A DNA stretch of 7,189 nt from Verrucomicrobiota bacterium (GTDB taxonomy: Bacteria > Verrucomicrobiota > Verrucomicrobiia > Chthoniobacterales > UBA10450), in contig QHRI01000056.1 of NCBI GenBank assembly GCA_003221375.1, positions 1-7,189 of the forward strand, in the 5' to 3' direction. Under the pieces are notes generated by a model that did no database searches, had not been told where the DNA came from, and saw nothing but the letters and a program-made list of their open reading frames with translations. Of this stretch, positions 1 to 6,735 are shown piece by piece (position 1 is the stretch's first letter; each line of letters starts with the position of its first letter). The position numbers were made by a program, and so were the translations under genes.

Positions 1-1173
1 GCCTGCTTTCCGATCGAGAAGCGATGAAGTGAGGAAGGTCATCGCTTTCATGGCGAAAACGTTGCCAGCCATTTCGGCGATTTTTCCTGCGATTGCAGCG
101 TGTTTGCCGATCGGCACGCCCCATTGAATGCGTTCGCCTGCCCATTTGCGCGAGATTTCGAGAAGCCGCTTGGAAAGGCCAACGCACGCGGCGGGTAATG
201 TGAGTCTCCCCGTGTTCAACGTGGTGAGCGCAACTTTTAATCCAGCGCCTTCCTTCGAAATAATGTTTTCGCGCGGCACTCGCACGTTAGTGAACTTCAC
301 GACTGCGTTGTAAAGCGCGCGCAATCCCATGAACCGGCAGCGATAAATGATCTCCAGTCCCGGCGTATCGACATCGACAATAAATGCCGTGATTTGTTTG
401 CGCTCTTTCCCTCCTACCATCTTCGACGCTGTGCGCGCCATTACTACCAGCACGCCGGCTTTCACACCGTTGGTGCACCAAAGCTTTTCGCCGTTTAGAA
501 CGAATTCACTGCCATCAGGACTGGGCTCCGCGCGCAGGCTCATCGTCGCCGGGTCTGAGCCAGCGTGTGTTTCCGTTAATGCGAACGCAGAGATTTCTCC
601 GCCTGCGACGCGTGGCAAATATTTTTGTTTCTGTTCTTCCGTGCCGAATAAAAGCAGTGGCTGGGCAACTCCGATCGATTGGTGCGCAGAAACAAGCGCG
701 GACACGTTTCCATCCCAACTCCCAAGTAAAACTGCAGCCCGTCCGTAATTGCATTGCGACAGACCGAGGCCGCCATATTTCTTCGGCACCTTGATTCCAA
801 ACGCGCCAATTTCCGCCAGACCTTTGAAATTTTCGGGTGGAATTTCACCAGTGCGATCGATCTCATCCGGATCGACATGTTCGCGCAGATAACTTTCCAG
901 TTTCTGCAAAAATTCTTCGCCTGCAGCGCGGTCCTCGGCGGTCTGCGCAGGATACGGGTAAATCCGATTAAAATCGTAACGGCCGACAAACAGGTTACTG
1001 GCGAAACTGCCACGGTCCTCGAGCGGATCGCGGGCCGCTTCGGCGAGCTCAAGCGCTTCGCGCTGACCTTTCGCCATCTTCGACGTGTCGATGACCGCGG
1101 TTACCGGCCTTTCTGGCTTCGCGCTGGTTTCCTCAGCGATTTGTTTTTCGGGAGCTTCCAGTGGGGATTTCAT
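1..1173 (-). CDS. Acyl-CoA dehydrogenase, VLCAD-like, 3'-truncated by window edge
   Basis: This is an FAD-dependent acyl-CoA dehydrogenase, which catalyses the first step of beta-oxidation (acyl-CoA to trans-2-enoyl-CoA, electrons to ETF). The frame is open from ATG at 1173 to the window edge, giving 391 residues with no stop. About the first 90 residues form a charged N-terminal extension. The N-terminal helical domain follows (KVPKKYGGLGLS near 128-139), then the family signature ALTETHAGSDPAT at 198-210, the LNGEKLWCTNG beta-domain strand at 226-236, and VRVPRENIISKEGAGLKVAL at 297-316. The fragment ends in the C-terminal helical domain with ERIQWGVPIGKH (347-358). The extension and order resemble the roughly 600-residue VLCAD/ACAD9-type enzymes. 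The catalytic Glu and the rest of the C-terminus lie outside the window. An in-frame TGA four codons upstream makes ATG 1173 the first possible start; no strong Shine-Dalgarno is seen, and Met33 is an alternative. It lies 112 bases downstream of the hydratase/dehydrogenase gene on the same strand, which supports a fatty-acid oxidation role. Chain-length preference cannot be read from the sequence. Confidence 0.93.
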   Translation of the reverse strand, partial: MKSPLEAPEKQIAEETSAKPERPVTAVIDTSKMAKGQREALELAEAARDPLEDRGSFASNLFVGRYDFNRIYPYPAQTAEDRAAGEEFLQKLESYLREHVDPDEIDRTGEIPPENFKGLAEIGAFGIKVPKKYGGLGLSQCNYGRAAVLLGSWDGNVSALVSAHQSIGVAQPLLLFGTEEQKQKYLPRVAGGEISAFALTETHAGSDPATMSLRAEPSPDGSEFVLNGEKLWCTNGVKAGVLVVMARTASKMVGGKERKQITAFIVDVDTPGLEIIYRCRFMGLRALYNAVVKFTNVRVPRENIISKEGAGLKVALTTLNTGRLTLPAACVGLSKRLLEISRKWAGERIQWGVPIGKHAAIAGKIAEMAGNVFAMKAMTFLTSSLLDRKAG

Positions 1174-1180
1174 ATCGATT

Positions 1181-1261
1181 TGTCATTCCGAGCGAAGTCG
1201 AGGAATCTCTGGATTTAAGGGTCAAAGGATTAGAGATGTCTCGACTTCGCTCGACATGACA
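1181..1261. repeat. Inverted repeat, 30-base arms (GAGCGAAGTCGAG family)
   Basis: The left arm (1181-1210) begins TGTCATTCCGAGCGAAGTCG. The right arm (1232-1261) is its reverse complement at 26 of 30 positions, with the mismatches paired symmetrically around a 13-base identical core. The spacer is 21 bases (1211-1231). The element sits between the beta-oxidation genes and ends 7 bases before the acyl-CoA dehydrogenase start codon. Read through on the plus strand it gives peptide text such as CHSERSRGIS and STSLDMT, which I recognise as a common spurious translation of this dispersed intergenic repeat in environmental bacterial genomes. A transcript from the upstream gene would fold it into a long hairpin, so it may influence mRNA processing or the relative expression of the two genes (inference). 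Confidence 0.88.
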
Positions 1262-1285
1262 AGAATGGGGAGTTCAATCGCGATT

Positions 1286-3436
1286 TCAATCTGCATAAAA
1301 TTTTGTTCCATCCCGGGCGTGCTTCTTCAATATCTCGCACGGCGAAAATTTCTCCTCGCTCTGCGCCAGCCGTTCCAGTTCATCGACGATTTTCTTCAGT
1401 CCAAAATGTTCCGCGAAACGCAATGGTCCGCCTCGGAACGGCGCGAAACCCGTTCCCAGGATCATTCCGTAGTCCGCGTCCTCGGGCAAATCGACAACGT
1501 TCTCCTCCAGACAGCGCGCGGCTTCGTTTACCATCAGGAAGATCAAACGGTGGGCCAGGTCCTCTTCGTTCGCTCGCAAACGAGGATCGCGATGCCGATC
1601 CGGTCCGGCGGCTGCCGGATCTGGTCCCTCGGCGCCTTCGGGCTCGCCGTGCAATGCGCGCCGCCACTGCGCCAGCGATTCGTTAGGCGTCTGCGTTTTA
1701 CCCTCGTATTTGTAAAAACCGGCGCCGGTTTTGCGGCCAAGCATCTTGCCGTCGCGCAGCCAGAGGATAACAGAGGCAACATGATCGCGCCGCCCGTACG
1801 CCTTCTCAAGTGTGTTGCCAATATCAATGGTGATATCGACGCCGATTTCATCGATCAATCGCAGCGGGCCCATCGGCATGCCCCATCGAACCAGTGCATT
1901 GTCAATTCTTTCAGGCTCCGCACCGCTCTCGAAAAGCTCGGCTGCATCAAGCAAATACGGAAACAAAACGCGGTTGACCAGAAAACCCGGGCTGTCGTGG
2001 ACAATGACCGGCAGTTTTCCAACTTGTCGCACAAACGCCAGGCTCCGCTCGCGCGTTTCATCTGAGGTTTGTCTCGCAATGACAACTTCAACCAGTTTCA
2101 TTCGGCTAACCGGATTGAAAAAATGAAGGCCAATCACGTGCTCAGGCGAAACGGTCGTGTCGGCGAGCCGGCCGACCGGAAGAGCCGATGTATTTGTGGC
2201 CACAATCGTTTTCGGGCCGGCCTGCATTCCGAGCTCAGCAAAGATTTCTTTCTTTACCTCAAATTTCTCCGAAGCCGCCTCGACGATGAATTGCACGTCT
2301 CGCAGTTCCATCGGCGCGGTGGAGGCCACGATCCGAGCGCGGCCTGCTTGTGCTTTTTCCTCAGTCATTAAACCGCGCTTCACCGCATCCGCATAGACTT
2401 TCTCAATATTGGCGAGGCCGCGATCGACCTGCTCACGCGCGATATCACGCAGGATCACCGTGACGCCGCGAGAGCTAAGCCATTGCGCGATACCCGAGCC
2501 CATCACGCCTGCGCCGATCACCGCAGCGTGCACAACTTTCTCCTGCGGCGCTTTCGAAGTCCCCTTCTTGTACCTTTCGGCCAGGAAAAAATTGCGAATC
2601 AAGTTTTGGGTCGATTCCGATTTGCCAAGATCGACAATCGCATCCAGCTCCATCCGCAGCGATTCGTCTGGCGAAATCGACAGGGTCTTGTCGATGATTT
2701 CCCAGGCACGTTCTGGCGCGTTTCCGCGTTGCCGTGAAGGGGCGAGCTGCTGCGAGCCCGGCGCCCCAGGAGCTCCGCCCCCCAGGTTGGGTTTTCCCTC
2801 ACCCAACTTTTTCCGCGCGAGTTCGAGAAGTTTATCGCGCGAAGCGACCCCATCGACCAAGCCTAGCTTTCTGGCTTCCTCTGCCGAATAGAGTTTCCCT
2901 TTTGCAATCACTTCCGCGGCTTTCTCGACCCCAATCAGGCGCGGCAGACGGGTACAACCGCCCCAGGCCGGAATAAGGCCCAGTGTCGTCTCGGGAAGTC
3001 CAATCCGCGTCGCCGGATCATCCGAAGCGATTCGATAGTCGCACGCCAGGGTCACCTCATAGCCGCCACCAGCGGATGCGCCATGAATTGCGGCAACCGA
3101 CGGAATTTTCAACTGCGCCAGCCGATTTAAGACGCGTTGCCCATGAGCAATGAAGCCCCGCATGTCGCCGCTTTCCGCTTGTTGTAGCAGCGTCTTTAAA
3201 TCAGCCCCCGCCACGAAAATAGATTTTTTCGCCGACGCGATGATCAGGCCACGCAAAGAACCATCATTCTCAACAGAATCGAGATGTTCATTCAATTCGT
3301 CGAGCGTAGCTGCGTCGAAGATATTCGCGCCAGATTCGGGGCGATCAAAGACGAGCAGGCAAACGTGATCGTCGCCGATCTCGCGACGGATCATTGGACC
3401 TGTAGCGACTGCAGACATCAGGTTCATATTGGCCAT
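1286..3436 (-). CDS. fadJ: Bifunctional enoyl-CoA hydratase / 3-hydroxyacyl-CoA dehydrogenase (FadB/FadJ type)
   Basis: This 716-residue protein hydrates trans-2-enoyl-CoA and then oxidises the 3-hydroxyacyl-CoA with NAD+, steps two and three of beta-oxidation. The crotonase domain spans about 20-210: oxyanion-hole segment FVAGADL (74-80), GASAGGGYEVTLACDYR with Glu127, and GLPETTLGLIPAWGG with Glu149, matching the two catalytic Glu of FadB. The NAD-binding domain has GAGVMGSG at 308-315. In HLHFFNPV-type context (IGLHFFNPVSRMKLVE) His438 and Glu450 keep the 12-residue spacing of the HAD catalytic pair, and Asn488 in DSPGFLVNRV matches the conserved Asn. The C-terminal HAD domain runs from about 485 and its second half ends near 716. 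Length matches E. coli FadJ (714) and FadB (729); which paralogue it corresponds to is not settled, so the symbol is provisional. Two linkers are Gly/Pro/Arg-rich (about 215-243 and 597-624). Starts at Met1, Met4, Met7 and Met15 are all possible: Met15 has AGG six bases upstream and begins nearest the conserved domain. Its thiolase partner is not in the window. Confidence 0.95.
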   Translation of the reverse strand: MANMNLMSAVATGPMIRREIGDDHVCLLVFDRPESGANIFDAATLDELNEHLDSVENDGSLRGLIIASAKKSIFVAGADLKTLLQQAESGDMRGFIAHGQRVLNRLAQLKIPSVAAIHGASAGGGYEVTLACDYRIASDDPATRIGLPETTLGLIPAWGGCTRLPRLIGVEKAAEVIAKGKLYSAEEARKLGLVDGVASRDKLLELARKKLGEGKPNLGGGAPGAPGSQQLAPSRQRGNAPERAWEIIDKTLSISPDESLRMELDAIVDLGKSESTQNLIRNFFLAERYKKGTSKAPQEKVVHAAVIGAGVMGSGIAQWLSSRGVTVILRDIAREQVDRGLANIEKVYADAVKRGLMTEEKAQAGRARIVASTAPMELRDVQFIVEAASEKFEVKKEIFAELGMQAGPKTIVATNTSALPVGRLADTTVSPEHVIGLHFFNPVSRMKLVEVVIARQTSDETRERSLAFVRQVGKLPVIVHDSPGFLVNRVLFPYLLDAAELFESGAEPERIDNALVRWGMPMGPLRLIDEIGVDITIDIGNTLEKAYGRRDHVASVILWLRDGKMLGRKTGAGFYKYEGKTQTPNESLAQWRRALHGEPEGAEGPDPAAAGPDRHRDPRLRANEEDLAHRLIFLMVNEAARCLEENVVDLPEDADYGMILGTGFAPFRGGPLRFAEHFGLKKIVDELERLAQSEEKFSPCEILKKHARDGTKFYAD
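1597..1621. repeat. Inverted repeat in coding linker, second insertion of the FadB/FadJ-like gene
   Basis: GATCCGG (1597-1603) faces CCGGATC (1615-1621), and the nested pair TCCGGC (1604-1609) / GCCGGA (1614-1619) offers an alternative stem. It encodes part of the Gly/Pro/Asp-rich stretch at residues about 597-624, between the two halves of the C-terminal dehydrogenase domain, where I expect a shorter loop. It may be only GC-rich low-complexity sequence. Confidence 0.4.
2708..2807. repeat. Palindrome-rich segment coding for Gly/Pro linker in the FadB/FadJ-like gene
   Basis: This 100-base stretch contains GTTGGG (2786-2791) facing CCCAAC (2802-2807), the perfect palindrome GGAGCTCC (2769-2776) and the GGCGCC site beside it. 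It encodes residues about 211-243 (GGGAPGAPG followed by a Gln/Arg-rich run), which joins the crotonase domain to the helix before the NAD-binding domain. The composition is unlike the flanking domains. It could be an in-frame relic of a palindromic intergenic element or simply a relaxed linker. Confidence 0.4.
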
Positions 3437-3463
3437 TTTCTGGCAAATTCCAAGCGGAAGAGG

Positions 3464-3527
3464 TGTAGCCGCCCCGCTGTGTCGGGGCGCTAGCGGAAGA
3501 ACACGGCGACGCAGCGCCGTGGCTACA
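3464..3527. repeat. Two-hairpin palindromic element with TGTAGCC/GGCTACA ends (upstream of mgtE)
   Basis: The 64-base element is bounded by TGTAGCC (3464-3470) and its exact reverse complement GGCTACA (3521-3527). The inversion extends to 10 bases with one mismatch. Inside the left end is a hairpin, GCCCCG (3471-3476) / CGGGGC (3483-3488) with a six-base loop. Inside the right end is CACGGCG (3502-3508) / CGCCGTG (3515-3521), also with a six-base loop. It occupies about half of the 137-base gap between the divergent beta-oxidation and mgtE genes (3437-3573). I see no convincing -35/-10 pair or Mg riboswitch in the rest of that gap, though promoters for both directions should lie there. The same termini and layout recur at 4952-5027. 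Confidence 0.8.
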
Positions 3528-3573
3528 ACTCTCGCTCATTGCACTACCAACGCGCGAGTGTTAGAAACGCGAC

Positions 3574-4956
3574 GTGGTCGGTAACCTTCTCGCACCAGAA
3601 ATCAAGAGCATGATAGATGCCCGTAATTTCGGGGCGTTGCGCGAGTTGTTTCGAGAGTGGCCACCGGCGGACGTTGCGGAAGTCATTCTCGATCTTCCCG
3701 AGGACGAACAGGTGATCATCTTTCGCGTCCTGCCAGCGGCGCTCGCCGCGGACGTCTTCGAATATATCGGAGTCGAAGAACAGCAGAAATTGTTACGGGC
3801 GATGGCCCACGAGCAGGTCGTCGCCATTCTGAATGAGATGTCGCCGGACGATCGCACGGCGCTCCTGGAAGAATTGCCGAGCGCCGCGGCGCGGCAGCTG
3901 ATCCGTCTGCTCACGCCGGAAGAACGCCACGTGGCCACGGCACTTCTAGGTTATCCGGAAGACAGTGTTGGCCGTTTGATGACGCCGGACTTTATCCAGG
4001 TGAAAGAGGATTGGACGGTGCAACATGTGCTCGATTACGTGCGCCAGTTCGGCCGTGACAGCGAGACGCTAAACTTCGTGTACGTCGTCGATGAGCGCGG
4101 CAAATTGATCGACGACGTGCGGATGCGCGAGTTCCTGCTAAGGCCCCTCACGACAAAGGTGAGCGAGATTCGCGATCAGACCTTCGCGGCGTTGAATGTG
4201 ACCGATTCGCGGCAGGACGCGCTGAATGTTTTCCGCAAGTACGACCGCGCTGCGTTGCCGGTAGTCGATTCAAACGGCGTGTTGGTCGGCATCGTAACAA
4301 GCGATGACATGCTCGATGTGGCTGAGGAAGAGGCGACGGAAGACATCCAGAAACTAGGTGGCATGGAAGCGTTGGACGAGCCGTACACAACTATTCCGCT
4401 TTTGCGAATGGTAAAGAAACGTGCCACCTGGCTGATCATCCTTTTTCTCGGCGAAATGCTGACCGCCACGGCGATGCAAGGATACAATAGCGAGATCGAA
4501 AGAGCGGCGATCCTTGCAATGTTTTTGCCCTTGATCATTTCCAGTGGCGGCAATTCCGGATCGCAGGCGACAACGCTGGTTATTCGCGCGATGGCTCTCG
4601 GCGAATTACGTCTACGCGATTGGTTTCGCGTCGTCCGCAAGGAATTGCTGTCGGGAGCTTCACTGGGCTTGATTCTTGGAACCATCGGTTTTTTCCGGAT
4701 CTCGCTGTGGCAGTATTTGCATATCTTCGACTACGGTCAGTATCATTGGCTGGTCGCCCTTACCGTTGGCGCCGCGTTGGTGGGAGTAGTGCTGTGGGGA
4801 ACTATAAGCGGTGCAATGCTTCCGTTCTTGCTACGCCGATGCGGCCTCGATCCAGCGGCGTCATCCGCGCCGTTCGTCGCAACGTTAGTCGACGTGACTG
4901 GATTGGTAATTTATTTCAACGTGGCGCTCTTCATTCTTCGCGGCACGCTGCTGTAG
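3574..4956 (+). CDS. mgtE: MgtE-family magnesium channel/transporter
   Basis: This is an inner-membrane Mg2+ channel of the MgtE family, 460 residues, close to the usual length of about 450. Residues about 5-130 form the alpha-helical MgtE N domain (WPPADVAEVILDLPEDEQ). Two CBS domains follow (about 138-190 and 197-252, the second with ALPVVDSNGVLVGIVTSDDM); in the family these acidic domains sense cytosolic Mg2+ and close the pore. A connecting helix leads to about five membrane segments from residue 285 on. The hallmark GGNSGSQATT is at 325-334 followed by RAMALGE. Asp440 in PFVATLVDVTG corresponds to the conserved pore aspartate of the last helix (Asp432 in Thermus MgtE). The start is GTG at 3574; an in-frame TAG at 3562-3564 excludes anything earlier, and ATG at 3610 is the main alternative. 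No strong Shine-Dalgarno is visible. The TAG stop lies inside the left terminus of the repeat at 4952-5027. Its strand and position ahead of the phosphate-uptake pair suggest coupled Mg/phosphate uptake, which is inference. Confidence 0.95.
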   Translation: MVGNLLAPEIKSMIDARNFGALRELFREWPPADVAEVILDLPEDEQVIIFRVLPAALAADVFEYIGVEEQQKLLRAMAHEQVVAILNEMSPDDRTALLEELPSAAARQLIRLLTPEERHVATALLGYPEDSVGRLMTPDFIQVKEDWTVQHVLDYVRQFGRDSETLNFVYVVDERGKLIDDVRMREFLLRPLTTKVSEIRDQTFAALNVTDSRQDALNVFRKYDRAALPVVDSNGVLVGIVTSDDMLDVAEEEATEDIQKLGGMEALDEPYTTIPLLRMVKKRATWLIILFLGEMLTATAMQGYNSEIERAAILAMFLPLIISSGGNSGSQATTLVIRAMALGELRLRDWFRVVRKELLSGASLGLILGTIGFFRISLWQYLHIFDYGQYHWLVALTVGAALVGVVLWGTISGAMLPFLLRRCGLDPAASSAPFVATLVDVTGLVIYFNVALFILRGTLL

Positions 4957-5027
4957 CCGCGGTCGCCGACCGTGGTTGGTGACCCGCGCCAGCTCTGGGA
5001 TTGCCGAGGTCAACGTCCTCGGCTACA
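4952..5027. repeat. Two-hairpin palindromic element with TGTAGCC/GGCTACA ends (downstream of mgtE)
   Basis: The 76-base element is bounded by TGTAGCC (4952-4958) and GGCTACA (5021-5027). Left hairpin: CCGCGGTC (4957-4964) pairs with GACCGTGG (4968-4975) around loop GCC, with one G-T wobble. Right hairpin: GCCGAGG (5003-5009) / CCTCGGC (5017-5023), loop of seven. It has the same termini and two-hairpin plan as 3464-3527 but different stem sequences, so the two are members of a family and not recent copies of each other. It supplies the mgtE stop codon (4954-4956) and ends 12 bases before the next gene. No U-tract follows either hairpin, so a classical intrinsic terminator is not supported, though it could attenuate or protect the transcript. 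Confidence 0.82.
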
Positions 5028-5039
5028 AAGAAGTGAGCT

Positions 5040-5678
5040 ATGCTCTCAATCCAGAAAATCTTCGGGCACGACGAAAAGTTCTACGATTTGCTGGAGAAGA
5101 GCGCAGAAGAAGCCGACGCGAGCGTCCATCATTTGATTGCGCTGCTGGAACGCCTCGAGCAACACGAGTCACCACAGAGCCTGGAACAATTCATCCTGAC
5201 CCGCCGCAAGGACAAGGAAATCACTCAGGAGCTGACCGAACAACTTTGCAAAGTCTTCATCACACCTTTTGAGCGCGAAGACATCCAGGCGCTGGCGGGC
5301 GCATTGTATAAGATACCGAAGACAGTGGAGAAAATCGGTGAACGGGTGTTGATCTGTCCGGAAGATTTGCACGGCCGCGATTTCCGCAGGCAGGTCGAGC
5401 TACTCGATCAAGCAGCCGAAACAGTGATGGCCATGGTAAAACAATTGCGCAAGGGGACGGACGCGGCGACCGCGCGCGATATGAATGCAAAACTTCAGTC
5501 GATTGAGGGCGAGGCCGACAAACTCGAACTCGACCTCTTGCGCGATCTTTACCAGGGCGATTACGAAGCGAAGCAGGTGATTTTTCTGCGCGATCTGTTC
5601 GCATTGATCGAAAAGGTTATCGACCGTTGCCGGGACGCAGGAAACATCGTCCTTGAAGTGGCGCTGAAGTATTCGTAG
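5040..5678 (+). CDS. DUF47 / PhoU-like Pit accessory protein
   Basis: This 212-residue, helical cytoplasmic protein belongs to the DUF47 family (PhoU-like, Pit accessory). Members are about 205-215 residues and are commonly encoded directly before a pit gene. They are thought to modulate the permease, though the mechanism is not well defined. Family landmarks visible here are an N-terminal FGHDEKFYDLLE segment (8-19), FITPFEREDI (73-82), the E-x-x-AD pattern IEGEADKLELDLL (155-167), and FALIEKVIDRCRDAGNIV (187-204). The acidic residues in these PhoU-type helices are candidate metal ligands. There is no signal peptide or membrane segment. ATG at 5040 is fixed by an in-frame TGA at 5034-5036; the upstream AAGAAGTGAG gives only a weak Shine-Dalgarno. 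The stop is 19 bases before the permease start, so the two genes form an operon. Confidence 0.92.
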   Translation: MLSIQKIFGHDEKFYDLLEKSAEEADASVHHLIALLERLEQHESPQSLEQFILTRRKDKEITQELTEQLCKVFITPFEREDIQALAGALYKIPKTVEKIGERVLICPEDLHGRDFRRQVELLDQAAETVMAMVKQLRKGTDAATARDMNAKLQSIEGEADKLELDLLRDLYQGDYEAKQVIFLRDLFALIEKVIDRCRDAGNIVLEVALKYS

Positions 5679-5697
5679 CTCGCTGCCCACTGCGACG

Positions 5698-6735
5698 ATG
5701 TTTACGTTTCTCACCGTCGTAGTCGCAGCGATCATCTTCGAATACAGCAACGGCTTTCACGACGCCGCGAACGCGATCGCGACGGTTGTCTCAACCAAAG
5801 TACTCACGCCGCGCCAGGCCATTGCAATGGCGGCGTTTTTTAATCTCACTGGCGCGCTCCTTGGCGGCGCTGTGGCAGCGACTATCGGCAAAGGTCTTGT
5901 GGACACCAATGTGGTCACGATGGCTACCGTGCTTGCCGCCGTCATTGCAGCGTTCGCCTGGAATATGACCACGTGGTGGTTCGGTTTGCCTTCGAGTTCG
6001 AGCCACGCGCTCATCGGCGGACTTTGCGGAGCCGCACTGGCGACGGCGCGCGGCGATTGGTCAGTCATCAAGTGGAACGCTGGGATATGGCCGAAGGTCG
6101 TTGTGCCCATGATCACGTCGCCGCTCGCCGGATTTATTTTCGGCGGGCTACTGATGTTCTTGCTTTTCGCAGCGCTCCATCGATTCACGCCGCACTTTGT
6201 CAACACGCTGTTTGGCAAACTGCAAATCTTTAGCGCAGCGTGGATGGCGCATAGCCACGGCTCAAACGATGCACAAAAGACAATGGGTATCATTGCGCTT
6301 GCGCTTTTCACCGGCACCAAAGCCGGCAGTTTCGATCATTTGCCCAGTTTCCTGGCTTTCCTCAGGACTCCGACGTTTATCCTGCCCGTCTGGGTCGTCA
6401 CTGTGTGTGCTCTAACGATGGCCGTTGGCACAGCTGCCGGCGGTTGGCGCATCATTCGCACGCTCGGCCATCGGATGGTGAAATTGCAACCCGTGAACGG
6501 CTTCGCTGCGGAAACCACCGCTGCATTGATTATACAAGGCGCGAGCTATTACGGAATTCCGCTCTCAACCACGCATGTAATCACAACATCGATCATGGGC
6601 GTAGGCGCGGTGAAACGTTTCAGCGGAGTGAAATGGACCGTCGTCGAGCGAATCATTTGGGCCTGGCTTTTTACTTTGCCGGCAAGCGGGCTAGTTGGTT
6701 ATGCGCTGGAGCGCTTGGCGGCAGCGGCTCTGTGA
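5698..6735 (+). CDS. pit: Low-affinity inorganic phosphate transporter, PiT family
   Basis: This is a proton- or cation-coupled phosphate permease of the inner membrane, 345 residues, at the compact end for bacterial Pit proteins (E. coli PitA is 499). The family's inverted duplication is visible. The first signature, GFHDAANAIATVVSTK (19-34), is mirrored by GSNDAQKTMGIIALAL (188-203), and GLPSSSSHALIGG (96-108) by GIPLSTTHVITTSIMGVGA (286-304). About eight to ten hydrophobic segments span the protein, with a His-containing cytoplasmic loop near 161-190. The paired Asp residues (22 and 191) in the signatures are the expected phosphate/cation site. ATG 5698 gives a natural N-terminal membrane helix; no Shine-Dalgarno-like sequence precedes it, so translation may be coupled to the upstream accessory gene. 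Bacterial Pit systems carry metal-phosphate complexes (MgHPO4, CaHPO4), which makes the nearby mgtE notable. No Pho box is seen. The TGA stop overlaps the first bases of the palindromic element at 6734-6898. Whether it uses H+ or Na+ is not readable. Confidence 0.94.
   Translation: MFTFLTVVVAAIIFEYSNGFHDAANAIATVVSTKVLTPRQAIAMAAFFNLTGALLGGAVAATIGKGLVDTNVVTMATVLAAVIAAFAWNMTTWWFGLPSSSSHALIGGLCGAALATARGDWSVIKWNAGIWPKVVVPMITSPLAGFIFGGLLMFLLFAALHRFTPHFVNTLFGKLQIFSAAWMAHSHGSNDAQKTMGIIALALFTGTKAGSFDHLPSFLAFLRTPTFILPVWVVTVCALTMAVGTAAGGWRIIRTLGHRMVKLQPVNGFAAETTAALIIQGASYYGIPLSTTHVITTSIMGVGAVKRFSGVKWTVVERIIWAWLFTLPASGLVGYALERLAAAAL

Noticed and set aside
576..1052. Minus-strand 158-codon frame overlapping the acyl-CoA dehydrogenase
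   Set aside because: It is on the same strand but in a different frame from the enzyme, whose family motifs are continuous through the region; low-complexity Arg/Ser-rich translation with no domain.
1085..2065. Long plus-strand open frame of 326 codons
   Set aside because: It runs antisense to the two beta-oxidation genes, whose catalytic motifs are intact, and its start region is a translation of the dispersed inverted repeat (CHSERSRGIS). It has no recognisable domain, so it is a shadow frame.
3437..3573. Possible Mg-responsive riboswitch (M-box or ykoK-type) upstream of mgtE
   Set aside because: The gap is 137 bases and about half is the TGTAGCC repeat. I cannot make the multi-stem conserved core from what remains, and the hairpins there belong to the repeat.
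5679..5697. Separate promoter or Pho box for pit
   Set aside because: The gap is only 19 bases and holds no recognisable box; co-transcription with the accessory gene is the simpler explanation.
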